A stretch of DNA of 64,000 bases from Adineta vaga (Eukaryota; Rotifera), in assembly GCA_021613535.1 (NCBI GenBank), contig CP075496.1:4030001-4094000 (forward strand). The letters are read 5' to 3'. Below are positions 24,511 through 34,962 of the stretch, one piece after another (within the stretch, counting starts at the first letter, position 1; every line of letters starts with the position of its first letter). The notes under the pieces are model-generated. The model saw only the letters and a program-made list of their open reading frames with translations, made no database searches and was not told the origin of the DNA. Made by a program: the position numbers and the translations under genes.

Positions 24511-25341
24511 TCAAACAATTGAACGTCGATAATGATTAATTGGTTGAATTGAATCTTCATCGATAAATGTAATATCATAGTCAAGACTTTGATGACTACT
24601 ATCATTCAAAGAATTTCCTTCATAGTTTCGTACAAAAGCACGAGCGACCATTGGTTGTTGAAAGGATATATTTTCATAATCATCATTGCGATGTGTGTTT
24701 TGAACTTGATCATCATCATCATCATCACCCATATGATGATGTGAATGTGTTCGAAATGAAGATGAATTTCCATTCGAATGTTGTTGTCGTCGAGCAATTG
24801 TATCACAAACAGAACAACGTGAAGATAAACTTTGTGTTGATTCGATTTGTTGTTGTTGTTGTTGTTGTTGACGGTAACGATGCGATTCATAGAACGTTTT
24901 TGCTAATAATTCTGCAAGTATTTGTGCACGATGGCTTGTTTTACAAAGTACTACATGGCATTCAAGTTCATTCGATTGTTGAGAGCGTGCAATCCAGAGA
25001 AAAAGACGACGATGTAAAGGTTCAGCAACACAATATGAAATATTTTCAATAGCATCGAACCAAACACTTTTATATGTACCATTGGCTATTTCTTCATAAA
25101 TACATAAACCAAATGGATGTATTGATACAGCACAACGATTATGAAGTGTACCTTTTTTCGAACGTTTCCATATGATACGTACAGATTCCTTCAAAAGAAA
25201 AGAAATCTATAGAAGACATAAAGAGTCATTTCTCTCACTTACAATTGCTACATTTATACCATGCGAATGTAAAGCATGGACTTTGCCCAGATATTTGACT
25301 GGTTGAAGAGAATCTTCCGTTCGGAGTTCACTTTCACTCAT
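24511..25341 (-). CDS. PTB/PID-domain adaptor, FAM43-like, copy 1
   Basis: This is probably a cytosolic phosphotyrosine-binding-fold adaptor. Two exons (25243-25341 and 24511-25188) join in phase across a 54-nt intron for 258 residues. The PTB domain opens with VKYLGKVHALHSHGINVAI and continues through IIWKRSKKG, SIHPFGLCIY and IENISYCVAEPLHRRLFLWI. It ends with ECHVVLCKTSHRAQILAELL at about residue 135. The YC.AE/D..HRR.F.W pattern resembles FAM43. A poly-Gln run and an Asp-rich stretch follow. The second copy (34132-34962) differs at only a few residues. Its upstream region is split from VAMP by the LINE. Confidence 0.75.
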
Positions 25342-25965
25342 TTCTTAAAGACTGCTACAAAGGAGAAATTCGTTTCTTCAATCGACCTTTTTACAATTAT
25401 GTATGTCTTATTGATGGCCTTTAAGGTTTCTTTTTCTTCTTCTTCTTCATTTCATTGATCCTAAAGTAAAGCTTCTCTCGAGGAAATTGAACATCTGATG
25501 AAGGGAGAACATGCAAAAAAGAAAACGAAGAAGAAGGATGCGGTGATATACAAAAGTAAAATAGAGCGCGTCGAGTAATTATAATGTAAGAAGGGCGCTA
25601 AGCTATTTAACTATCTATCTATCTCTCTCTCTCTCTCTATACATTTTTTTTTGGTAACAAAGCTTTATTGTAAAAAAGACAACACTGTAACATAAAGTCA
25701 ACGGATGGTATTGTACTTCTACATAAGCTGGAGTAGAGAAAAAAAAAAAGGACACATGACATATGTCTTTTGTCCATGAAATAGTAATAAGAACGAGAAA
25801 AATTTTATATGCCAATAGTGAGTGTAGATGGAGTGACGCGTGTAAAGTCTTACATATGTGGTAGAAGAAAAAGGAAAAGAAAACAGAAAACAGAAGATAT
25901 AGTGGTACTATATGGATAGATTGGACAGGAAGAGAAAAGAAGCTGGATTGTATGTGACATGTTTT

Positions 25966-26310
25966 AAATCAGCAAATATATTGACTCGATTTCATATTGC
26001 ATATAAGAACGAGCAAAGAATTTACTGGATATTGTAAGGATCAGCCAAGACGTTGACTCGATATCATATTGTATATAAGAACGAGCAAAGAATTTACTGG
26101 ATATTGTAGGGATCAGCAAAGACGTTGACTCGACATCATATTGTATGTAAGAACGAGCAAGGAATTTACTGGATATTGTAAGGATCAGCCAAGACGTTGA
26201 CTCGATATCATATTGTATATAAGAACGAGTAAAAGAATTTGCTGTATACATGGATCGGTTTAAAGATTGGCTCGATGTTATATTATATATATAAGAATGC
26301 GATCAATAAA
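25966..26310 (-). repeat. 72-bp tandem repeats in the LINE 3' UTR
   Basis: AAGAACGAGC or its variant starts at 26005, 26077, 26149, 26221 and 26293, exactly 72 bp apart. Each unit carries TTGACTCGATATCATATTGT and TTTACTGGATATTGTA. A decayed further unit lies near 26371. A continuous frame across the array arises because 72 is a multiple of 3; it is not thought to be coding. Confidence 0.85.
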
Positions 26311-26506
26311 TAACTGAATAGAACGAAAGAACGATACAGCATATAGATTGAATCGACTTCTTATTTTGTATACGAACGAGTTAAACGAAGTAGCTGAATA
26401 GTATATTTGATTGCGATATATCGTTTTTTACATCGATTCGACTGACACAAGAATAGTCTATTCTCTCGATGTTACTATTATATGTAATGGTTGGTGATTT
26501 CTTTTT

Positions 26507-29197
26507 TTAAATTTTGTCTAAGATGCATTGTAGATGATTCTTCAGTGTAATGTCGTTGTTTGTTGTTGCCTTTTGAAGTGTATGTTTAAGTAGTCCTATT
26601 GCATAATCTTTGATTTTTGGAATGTTGCTGATCTTGTGGATATATTTGACAGATGTATATATGGGTAGTCCGAGTGCAGCTCTAATTGCTTTATTCTGCA
26701 TGATTTGTAAACGGTCCCATACTTTTTGATCAGCAGTAAGGAGAATAGGATGTCCATAAATGATAACTGTGCGTACAATTGATTTGAAAATATTTATCAT
26801 CGTCTTGTTGTTGGGTTCATATGCTGTTCTCGAAAGATATCGAAGTAGACCGATCCGAGGAGCAATCTTGCTTTCAATATGTTCGAGATGTGCTCGCCAT
26901 TTTAATCTTTTATCTATAATTACACCCAAGTAACGTGTGGAGTCCAGTGGTTTGATGATGGTGTCTTCAACTTTAACTTTCACTGGATTCTTGTAGTGTT
27001 TTCTTGGATGTATGCTGAAGTGTATCAGCTCTGTCTTAGTTGGTTGAAGTTTTAATTTCCATGACTTGCACCAACTTTCGAATGCATCTATGGATTGTTG
27101 TAATCTGGTGTTAAGATTTGTTAAGGTGTTGCCAGATGTCCATAATGCAGTGTCGTCGGCGAACAACCCATGTTCTGTATGAGTTGGTATTCCATTCATC
27201 GAATCTGCCGTATACATAATATAAAGTAATGGTGATAACGGAGATCCTTGTGGTGTACCGCTCTTCAGATTAAACGGACGTGATAATATATTTTCGATTT
27301 CAATTGTAGCCGTTCTATTGCTTAAGAATGAGATCAGATAGTTGATGATGAAACAGGGAAGACGTAGATCATTAAGCTTGTATATCAAACCATCGTGCCA
27401 TACCGAATCAAATGCGGCTTTGATGTCGAAAAGAATGACAGCTGAGTGACGTCGTCGACGTGGTCGTCTAAGTTGTCCTGCAGCGTATCTTTCTAATCGC
27501 ACGATGTTGTATATAGTGCTTTTACCTGGTCTAAATCCGGCTTGATGTTGTGGTAAGATGTTTCGTCGTTCAAGTTCGAGCATTAAACGTTGTTTGATTA
27601 TTTTCTCCAATAGTTTGCCTAAGCAACTAAGGAGACTAATCGGTCGATAGCTAGACGGTTGTTGTTTGTCTTTCTTTGGCTTTAATAGAAGAATAATATT
27701 AGCCTTTTTCCACATTGCTGGAATATAACCTTGTTTCAAAATTGCATTAAACAGATTTGTTAGATGCTGTACCAGTAATTTTGAATGATTCTTCAAACAT
27801 CGGTTATGAATGTTGTCTGGACCAGTGGAGCTATTTCTAAGTTGTCTTATATGATTTTTGACTTCTTTTTCTTTGATTTGCTTCCACTTTGGTGTGTTTG
27901 AAGAGGTTATAGTTTTACTTTTGACTTTGTTTGCTTGGCGTGTTACTTGATCATGAAGTGGCAACGTATCAGCAGTGTGAGAGTAGACTTCATTTTCGAA
28001 GTAATCTGCAAATAAGTCTGCTTTCTCCTTGTCTGATGTTGCAGTTGTATTGTTGTATTTCATGATGTTGGCGTAGGTTTGCTTGATCCTTTTGTTGTGG
28101 AACTTGCGCACCGTCAGCCAAACTTTGTCCGAATACATTTTCTTATGGCATAAAGATGACATTAACTTGTTGAAGTTATTTCTTCTGTCGTTTCTAAGTG
28201 AATTTGTAAGCAAGACTTTGGAATTGTAATATAGATGTTTATCTAAGTTGTTTCCAGTCTTCTTCCATTTTCGATATGCTTGATGTTTTTGTTTTATCAG
28301 GCTTATCGATACTTCACTTGGTGTATACGTTCGGATCATCTGCTTTGTTTGTGGAACGGCTTCTTTTGTTGCTTCTAGTATACTAGTGGTAATGAATGAT
28401 GTATATTCTTCTATGTCTGCTGTTGAATCTAAATGATGATCATTTTTCCACAGCATCAGTTGTTGATCTAACTTGCACCTAAACTTTGACCATTTTGCTG
28501 CTTTGAAATTAAATGAAATTCTTGACGAAGCCGGTTTGGGTTCAGCTCCGCAAGGAATATCAAATGTTAATGGTTTATGGCCATTTAATGCACCGATTGT
28601 TGGATGAGTCTCAACGTTTGATATGAATGAAAGAAGTGGTTGACTTGCTAGAATCCAATCTAGTTTAACTTCATAATCATTTTTTTCGAAAGTTGGACTA
28701 TCATCGTCGACACAATCAATAAGACCATCTTTAAATAATTCTTGCAGCTGTCTTCCTCTAGCATTAGCTTGTTGTGATCCCATATTATATAATGTTGCAT
28801 TAAGATCACCCATGATAATGCAGTTGTTGTTGACGTTATAAAGTTCGTGGAATAAGTTGATATCGATCTTTGCTTTTGGTGGTACGTAAATGGAGGATAT
28901 TAGTATTGATTTGAATGATTTAGTTCGAATCTCTACTGCTATCGCTTCATTCTTGCAGGTTGTTTTGTTTAGTACTTCTTGACACTTGATATGTTGTTTC
29001 ACTGCTAGTAATACTCCACCCCCAGCTTGTCCTATTCGATCATTTCTGAAGATGTTATAACCAAAAAGAGTGAATGGTCTTTCGCTCTTTAGATTAGTTT
29101 CATTAACAGAGATAATATCGTATTTGGAGAATCTGGCTAGGAGTTCATCTTTGTGTTTGGTAATTGAGTTAATGTTGATATGGCATAAACTAAGCAT
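26507..29197 (-). CDS. LINE ORF2: AP endonuclease plus reverse transcriptase
   Basis: The 896-residue protein nicks the target and reverse-transcribes the element RNA. The endonuclease starts with LCHININSIT, then SVNETNL (Glu), GGGVLLAV, MGDLNATLY (about residue 129), KLDWILAS and NGHKPLTFD, where SDH is usual. The RT has SYRPISLLSCLGKLLE, AGFRPGKST, LFDIKAAFDSVWHDGL, GTPQGSPLSPLLYI and the catalytic FADDTALW (about 677), then RYLGVIID. The C-terminus ends soon after the thumb region and has no RNase H. The start codon overlaps the end of ORF1 by 8 nt in another frame, which suggests reinitiation or shunting. No stops or frameshifts. Confidence 0.93.
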   Translation of the reverse strand: MLSLCHININSITKHKDELLARFSKYDIISVNETNLKSERPFTLFGYNIFRNDRIGQAGGGVLLAVKQHIKCQEVLNKTTCKNEAIAVEIRTKSFKSILISSIYVPPKAKIDINLFHELYNVNNNCIIMGDLNATLYNMGSQQANARGRQLQELFKDGLIDCVDDDSPTFEKNDYEVKLDWILASQPLLSFISNVETHPTIGALNGHKPLTFDIPCGAEPKPASSRISFNFKAAKWSKFRCKLDQQLMLWKNDHHLDSTADIEEYTSFITTSILEATKEAVPQTKQMIRTYTPSEVSISLIKQKHQAYRKWKKTGNNLDKHLYYNSKVLLTNSLRNDRRNNFNKLMSSLCHKKMYSDKVWLTVRKFHNKRIKQTYANIMKYNNTTATSDKEKADLFADYFENEVYSHTADTLPLHDQVTRQANKVKSKTITSSNTPKWKQIKEKEVKNHIRQLRNSSTGPDNIHNRCLKNHSKLLVQHLTNLFNAILKQGYIPAMWKKANIILLLKPKKDKQQPSSYRPISLLSCLGKLLEKIIKQRLMLELERRNILPQHQAGFRPGKSTIYNIVRLERYAAGQLRRPRRRRHSAVILFDIKAAFDSVWHDGLIYKLNDLRLPCFIINYLISFLSNRTATIEIENILSRPFNLKSGTPQGSPLSPLLYIMYTADSMNGIPTHTEHGLFADDTALWTSGNTLTNLNTRLQQSIDAFESWCKSWKLKLQPTKTELIHFSIHPRKHYKNPVKVKVEDTIIKPLDSTRYLGVIIDKRLKWRAHLEHIESKIAPRIGLLRYLSRTAYEPNNKTMINIFKSIVRTVIIYGHPILLTADQKVWDRLQIMQNKAIRAALGLPIYTSVKYIHKISNIPKIKDYAIGLLKHTLQKATTNNDITLKNHLQCILDKI

Positions 29198-30659
29198 CGT
29201 TGCTGCTAGTTTTAAGTGTTTTCTTGTCGTTTATAGATGCATCAGGAGAGTTGTTGGAAGAAAGGGCTCTCTTGTTTGTATTGGATCCTTCTTTTTTATT
29301 TTGTGCGTCTTTTGACGTAGTAGGAGTTGATGGCATAGTAGGTTTATTTGAAATGACATTCTCTGTTGTAGACGATTTGTCAGCTTCACTCTGTTGTTTT
29401 TTTGGTTTTGGTTTGATGATCTTAACTGCTTGACTTTGTTCGTTGGAATCAGAGTCTGAATCAGTTAATATATATTTTTCTTCATTATTACGATCGAGGA
29501 GTCCGAATGATTTTTCGATCTTCTTGATCTTCTGATGTAGTGCTTTGAATAGTCGATTGGTAGTTTTTTCGATGATGGTTTCCATTTTGCTGGTAAGAGC
29601 ATTAATGATATCGTCGAATAAATTGTCCGTTAATAGTTGTTTTTGTGTTTGGTTGAATTGTGATAGAGGTGGGAAGTCATGTGTGTTGTAGATTGATGGT
29701 GCTTGTGTTACTTGTTTGCTTGTTGTTGCATATTGGATAACCATGTTTTGCATCTTCTTTTCTTGTTCTCTATAATGTGAACATTCTTTGGAAGTAGCAA
29801 TATGATTACCTTTACAGTTGTAGCACTTGACTGCATCATCTGTAACAGTACATTTGTCGTTGCTATGATTTTCACCACATCGACTACATACTTGTTGCTT
29901 GGTTTTGCAGTATTTGGCTACATGGTTGTATTTTAAGCAAATGTAACATTGCACCGGTTTGGAATTTTGTGTCGCTGGTTCAGCGGTGAAGTGCATGCAA
30001 TCCACTTGTAAACCAGTTTGCACAAAGATATTTCGATTTGTTGCATCGCTAAATGATATCTTGACTGTTCGTGTTGGAGTCTTACCATCTTTGCTTGTTA
30101 ATCGAATAACTTCTGTTACTTCAAGACCAACGTTCTTTAGTGCTTCAGTTATTCGATCGTTTGGTAGTTCTAGATCGACTCTTTTTACGAAGGCGATCTT
30201 TTCTGTGTCCTTGATTCTTTGTATAGATCTTGGAACGTATACCGTGGCTGATGGTTGACCGTTTGACGATAATATTGATGAAAAGTCGTTTAATATGTTG
30301 TTGAACGATTTAACATCTCTTGCATATAATGTGAATATTCCATTTCGTCCAAGTTGGATGTCATGGATATTGACTTCAGCAAGATGTTGCTTCAATATAT
30401 CATTTAGCTGCAATTTGTTTAAGTTAACACCCTCTAGAATAAGAGGGGCGATACTAAATGTTGGTTGGCTTGATTTTAAAGCATATGGTCCTGCTTTGCC
30501 ATCTTGTGTTGTTCGTTGTGGGCTTTGTATGCTTTGTGAGCTTTGTGGCCCTTGTTTTCGTTGTGTGGTGATTGCTCTTTGTTGGTTGTCCACGCTGTGG
30601 TAGCGTCTCTGTTGACCACCGCCACCCCTTCCTCTCTTGGAAGGCATTAAAATCAGCAC
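29190..30659 (-). CDS. LINE ORF1: gag-like RNA-binding protein
   Basis: The 489-residue protein should package element RNA into RNPs. A basic Arg/Gly/Gln-rich start is followed by a folded region (LILEGVNLNKLQLNDILKQH to VDCMHF) like the RNA-binding part of Jockey/I ORF1. Three cysteine knuckles follow: CYICLKYNHVAKYC, CSRCGENHSNDKC and CYNCKGNHIATSKEC. A Ser/Lys/Thr-rich tail ends the protein. Initiation may be at Met1 (30659) or Met5 (30647, MPSKRGRG). It is intact and overlaps ORF2 by 8 nt. Confidence 0.88.
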   Translation of the reverse strand: MLILMPSKRGRGGGGQQRRYHSVDNQQRAITTQRKQGPQSSQSIQSPQRTTQDGKAGPYALKSSQPTFSIAPLILEGVNLNKLQLNDILKQHLAEVNIHDIQLGRNGIFTLYARDVKSFNNILNDFSSILSSNGQPSATVYVPRSIQRIKDTEKIAFVKRVDLELPNDRITEALKNVGLEVTEVIRLTSKDGKTPTRTVKISFSDATNRNIFVQTGLQVDCMHFTAEPATQNSKPVQCYICLKYNHVAKYCKTKQQVCSRCGENHSNDKCTVTDDAVKCYNCKGNHIATSKECSHYREQEKKMQNMVIQYATTSKQVTQAPSIYNTHDFPPLSQFNQTQKQLLTDNLFDDIINALTSKMETIIEKTTNRLFKALHQKIKKIEKSFGLLDRNNEEKYILTDSDSDSNEQSQAVKIIKPKPKKQQSEADKSSTTENVISNKPTMPSTPTTSKDAQNKKEGSNTNKRALSSNNSPDASINDKKTLKTSSNDA

Positions 30660-30871
30660 CAGTTGTTGATAATTTGATGTAGATTGTTTTTGTTTTCTTG
30701 TTTGGGTTGATGAAGTACAGAGGATCTCGATGAAAAACCAGTTTTTTTTAAGTCCTAGGACTTTTTAGCTGGTCGAAAGAAAAAAGTAGAAAGACGAGAG
30801 ATACGATATATATGTTTATTTCACTTGGACGAATGCGACTGATCGCGACCAAGTCAACTAGACGGCTCTCT

Positions 30872-30875
<4 letters not shown>

Positions 30876-30911
<36 letters not shown>
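30876..30911. repeat. (TA)n microsatellite at the LINE junction
   Basis: A run of about 17 TA units directly follows the right target duplication. The matching place in copy 2 (about 35240-35252) has only a few units, so the tract expanded in copy 1 or before the LINE arrived. Confidence 0.85.
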
Positions 30912-30915
<4 letters not shown>

Positions 30916-30941
30916 TAGTGAATAGACCAAGCGGATGATCG

Positions 30942-33005
30942 ATGAAATTCAGCTTTCGTTTTCGCTTACGAAGGAAGAAGAATCATTTCAAAAAGTCAAA
31001 GAAATCTAAACATATTGTTAATCTATTTAATCGTAATCGATTTGAGCATCGATCAGATATTGCTATTAATGAATGTAATCAATTATCAAATAATATGACA
31101 TTAGTGAATGAGGGAGGTGGTGATGATCGAGGAAAACTTTTTAAACAAATTTCAACACTCCTTACGCATCAAGATTTATCGAATGTTTTCTAAAATTTTA
31201 TACCGGATTGTACTTGCGAATGGAAGAAAGATCAAAGTTCACATGTGGATAGAACTGATGATATCAGTGGTAAGTCTGTCACCTCGATTATTCCTGCTTT
31301 CTTTTTTTCTCTTCTCCAACGCACCGATAGATGTGTTCTCTCTCTTTTTCTCTGTCTGGTATGTTCATCTGATAACTAGACTAATTCTAGTGTTCGCTAT
31401 TGAATTGTATATAAGCAACTGATCTTTTCTGTAGACATTGATTTAAATTTATCAACGTAATCTGTATGTCTCGATCTAGATTTCTCAAGCTGTTGTATAA
31501 TACAGGTCTTCAAGTAAGACAGATTATAATAAACATTTGCTAATGATATCATGTTTAATTCAGAAAGAAGAATTACAAAAATTTTACACTGAAGCATCTG
31601 AGCGAATAAATTCTCAGTCAAAATTGCTAAATCGAACGAATGATCCTGTTAATCCAGATTATTACAAAATGACGAAAACCAATTATCGGCAAACAGAAGC
31701 TGAAGTTAAACTCTTGAAAACGATTTTAAATTATATCGAAGAAAAAGATGAAAATGACAATGCCCAGGTCGAACAATCCGGCGCGGAACCGACCGGTTCC
31801 AGCACTTTCCGGGGATTTCATGGAAGCAGTATTCCGGATCGGAATTCATCGGACAAAATCCGTCCGCTTCCGATTACATCCTCACGGAAATCATCGGAAC
31901 AATGCGAAAAAGAACCTAAAATTTCTCCCCATAACCGTACCATTGGAAATCCAAAGGAAACTAGCGGATCCTGGACAGGTTTTCCAACCATTCGGAATCG
32001 CAGTTTTCCGATAATTTTTTTCCTTTGCTAATTGCGCCATTATCCATGAAAAGCAGTTCAAACTCCCATCTGCATCCATGCTATTGAACCTAGCATGGGT
32101 TCGTCGTATTCAGTCATACATTATTTCGAAGATTAAAATCGGATTTTCAATCCGCTCAAAAGTCCTTCAAAAATCGCTGAGGATGGTTATTTATGCTGGA
32201 TTTTGTCGAATGTTTTTAGTACCGTATGTATCCGGACGGAATCGGTAGAAATGATTAGAATCTGTTTGGTCGGTTTTCATCGGTTCCAGCTTTGGGAAAC
32301 ATTTGGATTTTCGCGATTTTTGGTGAAAATGAGGGAATATTCCGATAAATTGGGGGTCTGGGTGAATCCGTGTTGTTTTTCCTTGCAGTTCCTGTGTGAT
32401 ACGATTAGAGGGGAAAATTTTTCTGGTTTTTGTTTTTGTTGGGAAGTAGTCGGATCCTGGTCCGACCTTTTCCGGTCTGGAATACTGCTTCCATTATCCT
32501 GTGATTTTCCGTTTGGTTCCGTTTGGATGTGATTAGAACTGAACGGAAGGCTCCGGAAAGGGCATGCTTTTCTGCGGGTTCCTGTCGGATCCGGAGGCCG
32601 GAACGTCCGTCCTGGGTGAAGATTTTCAAGAGTAAAATTCATTGATTATTTCGAAGAAAACCACTCTTTCTTATTTTTTCAGTAATTCAATACCACATGG
32701 AAATGAAGACACATCACGAACAACAACGACAACTTCATTTGTACAATGAAACCAATATTGTCATCATTAACTCATCGTTTTTACCTCTTGTTTTAGTTGA
32801 CAAGTGACTTTGCAGTACAAAAAGTTATTGAAGGCGAATTAAACCAAGGTATTAAACTCGGTACAAAAGCTCATTATGTGTAAGTTTAACATTTTCCAAC
32901 AGACATTTTTTATTCGTACTATTCAATAGAACACAAGCTCATCCATATGCGAAAAATCTCGTCATCTGTCCAGGTTGTGGCAAAGCTATTAATATCAAAA
33001 ACTAA
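30942..33005 (+). pseudogene. VAMP 5' fragment fused to a broken unidentified gene
   Basis: The first part repeats the VAMP N-terminus (MKFSFRFRLRRKKNHFKKSK to KLFKQI) and departs from it at about 31147. The rest can be read as exons 30942-31269, 31435-31505, 31564-31762, 32617-32631, 32683-32740, 32797-32879 and 32930-33005 of another gene. All splice phases agree. Two in-frame stops (31191-31193 and 31458-31460) and the foldback element at 31763-32616 interrupt it. The surviving 3' part ends HPYAKNLVICPGCGKAINIK, a small C-x2-C end. The family is not recognised. It lacks the VAMP SNARE motif and anchor, so no SNARE function is expected. Confidence 0.65.
31763..32616. mobile_element. GC-rich foldback element with long diverged inverted repeats
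   Basis: The 854-bp block is clearly richer in G+C and TCCGG/TTCCG words than its surroundings. Its ends are CCCAGGTCGAACAATCCGGC and, on the other strand, CCCAGGACGGACGTTCCGGC (15 of 20 match). The inner arms remain alignable over about 270-330 bp; both contain a TGGAAGCAGTATTCC block (31817-31831 on the plus strand, and its complement near 32480-32495). No transposase frame and no clear target duplication were found. It interrupts an exon of the pseudogene. Confidence 0.6.
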
Positions 33006-33121
33006 TGGACGATTTATAAACCATATCTACATTTTATTTCATTAATAGTTATACTTTGTTTTTCAAATAAAACAGATTTATTTTAAAACCTATTAATCAA
33101 TCTTGATTCGACAAGACTCAA

Positions 33122-33241
33122 TTATTCACTATGTTCACAAAATGTAAAGATTCTTCCTATTAAATCACTTGAAACACTTTTCATTTTTGTTCCGTCTGTT
33201 TCATACATAACAACCATCTCATTCGATTCTTCCGTTGAACC
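33122..33241 (-). other. Possible orphan 3' exon
   Basis: On the minus strand an acceptor-like TTTAG at 33242 is followed by 39 open codons (MVVMYETDGTKMKS within) and a TAA at 33124-33122. No upstream exon is recognisable, so it may be a gene remnant or chance. Confidence 0.2.
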
Positions 33242-34090
33242 CTAAACAGAATAACATCAATTCATGACTTCATTCATTGCCAATAAACCTTTGAATACCA
33301 TAAATTCTTTATTGATAATCATCTTACAGATGATATATGAATTAACTTGTTTAATTGTAATTGTAATTGTAAAATATCGTCTAAGATTGATATTCAAATA
33401 ATACGAAAAGAAGCTGTATAAATCAATAAATAAATTTGCAATGATTCTTACTTGATTTTATTTATCCGCATTATACTGCGGTAGGTTTTAGCATTAAATA
33501 CTATACTTAAATATACAAGTAATATTTTATGATATTAAATCGATTAATCTACTTTTTATTCATTTTATCATTAATTAAAAAGTTTATACTTGCTTCACAA
33601 TCGACGCTGGTCAGAAGTCTAGCCCCATCTTTTTATTGCGAGGTGTGCATTAGATGTACATAACATTAATTTTATTTGTCTATATGCCTCTACAGTATAG
33701 CAGTTGAGTACTATACATATACATATATATCTGCTTAATACAAAAACTTCTTGAATATAAAATACAGCAAAAACAAATCAGCTTCAATGCTATGAAAAAT
33801 ATCACATACAAAAATGCAAAGTAAAATTTTTGTTGTAATGACACATCTATATCATCATATAGGCAACAAAGCAAAAAACTAGCAGTCGGTTGGTTTTCTA
33901 AATAATACTCAACTACAAGTTGTTTAAACAAAGGAGCATAATATAACGGTGCAAAACAATCACAATTATTATTTTTTAAATTAATTATTTATTTAATTTC
34001 AATTATCTTGAGTTGAGTATTCCTTTTCTTTGAAAAGATTTTATAACTATTCAGAAATATAATTAGCTTCTTTTTCTTTTTTTCTTATTA
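33242..34090. other. Intergenic, AT-rich
   Basis: No gene seen. The right end at about 34091 is the start of duplication copy 2. The sequence immediately before it shows no similarity to the flank of copy 1. Confidence 0.5.
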
Positions 34091-34131
34091 TGTAATCGTA
34101 ATAGATTTCTTCGTCGTTTGTTTTTTTTTCT

Positions 34132-34962
34132 TCAAACAATTGAACGTCGATAATGATTAATTGGTTGAATTGAATCTTCATCGATAAATGTAATATCATA
34201 GTCAAGACTTTGATGACTACTATCATTCAAAGAATTTCCTTCATAGTTTCGTACAAAAGCACGAGCGATCATTGGTTGTTGAAAGGATATATTTTCATAA
34301 TCATCATTGCGATGTTTGTTTTCAATTTGATCATCATCATCATCATCACCCATATGACGATGTGAATGTGTTCGAAATGAAGATGAATTTCCATTCGCAT
34401 GTTGTTGTCGTCGAGCAATTGTATCACAAACAGAACAACGTGAAGATAAACTTTGTGTTGATTCGATTTGTTGTTGTTGTTGTTGTTGTTGACGGTAACG
34501 ATGCGATTCATAGAACGTTTTTGCTAATAATTCTGCAAGTATTTGTGCACGATGGCTTGTTTTACAAAGTACTACATGGCATTCAAGTTCATTCGATTGT
34601 TGAGAGCGTGCAATCCAGAGAAAAAGACGACGATGTAAAGGTTCAGCAACACAATATGAAATATTTTCAATAGCATCGAACCAAACACTTTTATATGTAC
34701 CATTAGCTATTTCTTCATAAATACATAAACCAAACGGATGTATTGATATAGCACAACGATTATTAAGTGTACCTTTTTTCGAACGTTTCCATATGATACG
34801 TACAGATTCCTTCAAAAGAAAAGAAATCTATAGAAGACATAAAGAGTTATTTCTCACACTTACAATTGCTACATTTATACCATGCGAATGTAAAGCATGG
34901 ACTTTGCCTAGATATTTGACTGGTTGAAGAGAATCTTCGGTTCGAAGTTCACTTTCACTCAT
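34132..34962 (-). CDS. PTB/PID-domain adaptor, FAM43-like, copy 2
   Basis: This has the same structure as copy 1: exons 34864-34962 and 34132-34809, intron 54 nt, 258 residues. Replacements are few, for example GTLNNRCAIS for GTLHNRCAVS, ANGN for SNGN, HRHM for HHHM and IENKH for VQNTH. The poly-Gln and Asp-rich tracts are equal in length. Both copies are open throughout, so either may be expressed. It is divergent from VAMP, with start codons 317 bp apart, which suggests a shared promoter region. Confidence 0.78.

Larger units (their letters stand above)
25645..30865 (-). mobile_element. Full-length non-LTR retrotransposon (Jockey/I-like LINE)
   Basis: The element is 5,221 bp. The duplicated 12-mer CTCTCTATACAT flanks it at 25633-25644 and 30866-30877. 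The 3' end is a short A tract (T run 25645-25652 on this strand) and the 5' end starts CCGTCTAGTTGACTTGG. It carries ORF1 (gag-like, zinc knuckles) and ORF2 (endonuclease and reverse transcriptase), both unbroken, and a 3' UTR with 72-bp repeats. No RNase H domain is seen after the RT, which favours a Jockey-like over an I-like element. Intact frames and an exact target duplication suggest recent insertion. Confidence 0.92.
24469..31147. repeat. Segmental duplication copy 1, interrupted by the LINE
   Basis: Sequence 24469-25644 plus about 30878-31147 is collinear with 34091 to about 35490. The constant offset is 9,621 bp across the PTB gene. The copy holds the complete PTB gene and the first 70-odd codons of VAMP. 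It breaks off inside VAMP at the codons for KLFKQI. The retrotransposon at 25645-30865 was inserted after duplication, because copy 2 has the uninterrupted site. Confidence 0.9.

Noticed and set aside
24606-25052. Open frames on both strands across PTB copy 1, and the same at 34269-34673
   Set aside because: They are shadows of the Gln/Asp-rich coding sequence in other frames (poly-Asn, poly-His, poly-Val).
25964-26251. 95-codon repetitive frame
   Set aside because: It is produced by 72-bp repeats in the LINE 3' UTR; the length is a multiple of 3, so a frame stays open by chance.
31748-32642. Overlapping open frames of 60-120 codons in both orientations
   Set aside because: They lie in the GC-rich foldback element, where few stops are expected. 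The two arms give similar peptides only because they are inverted copies.
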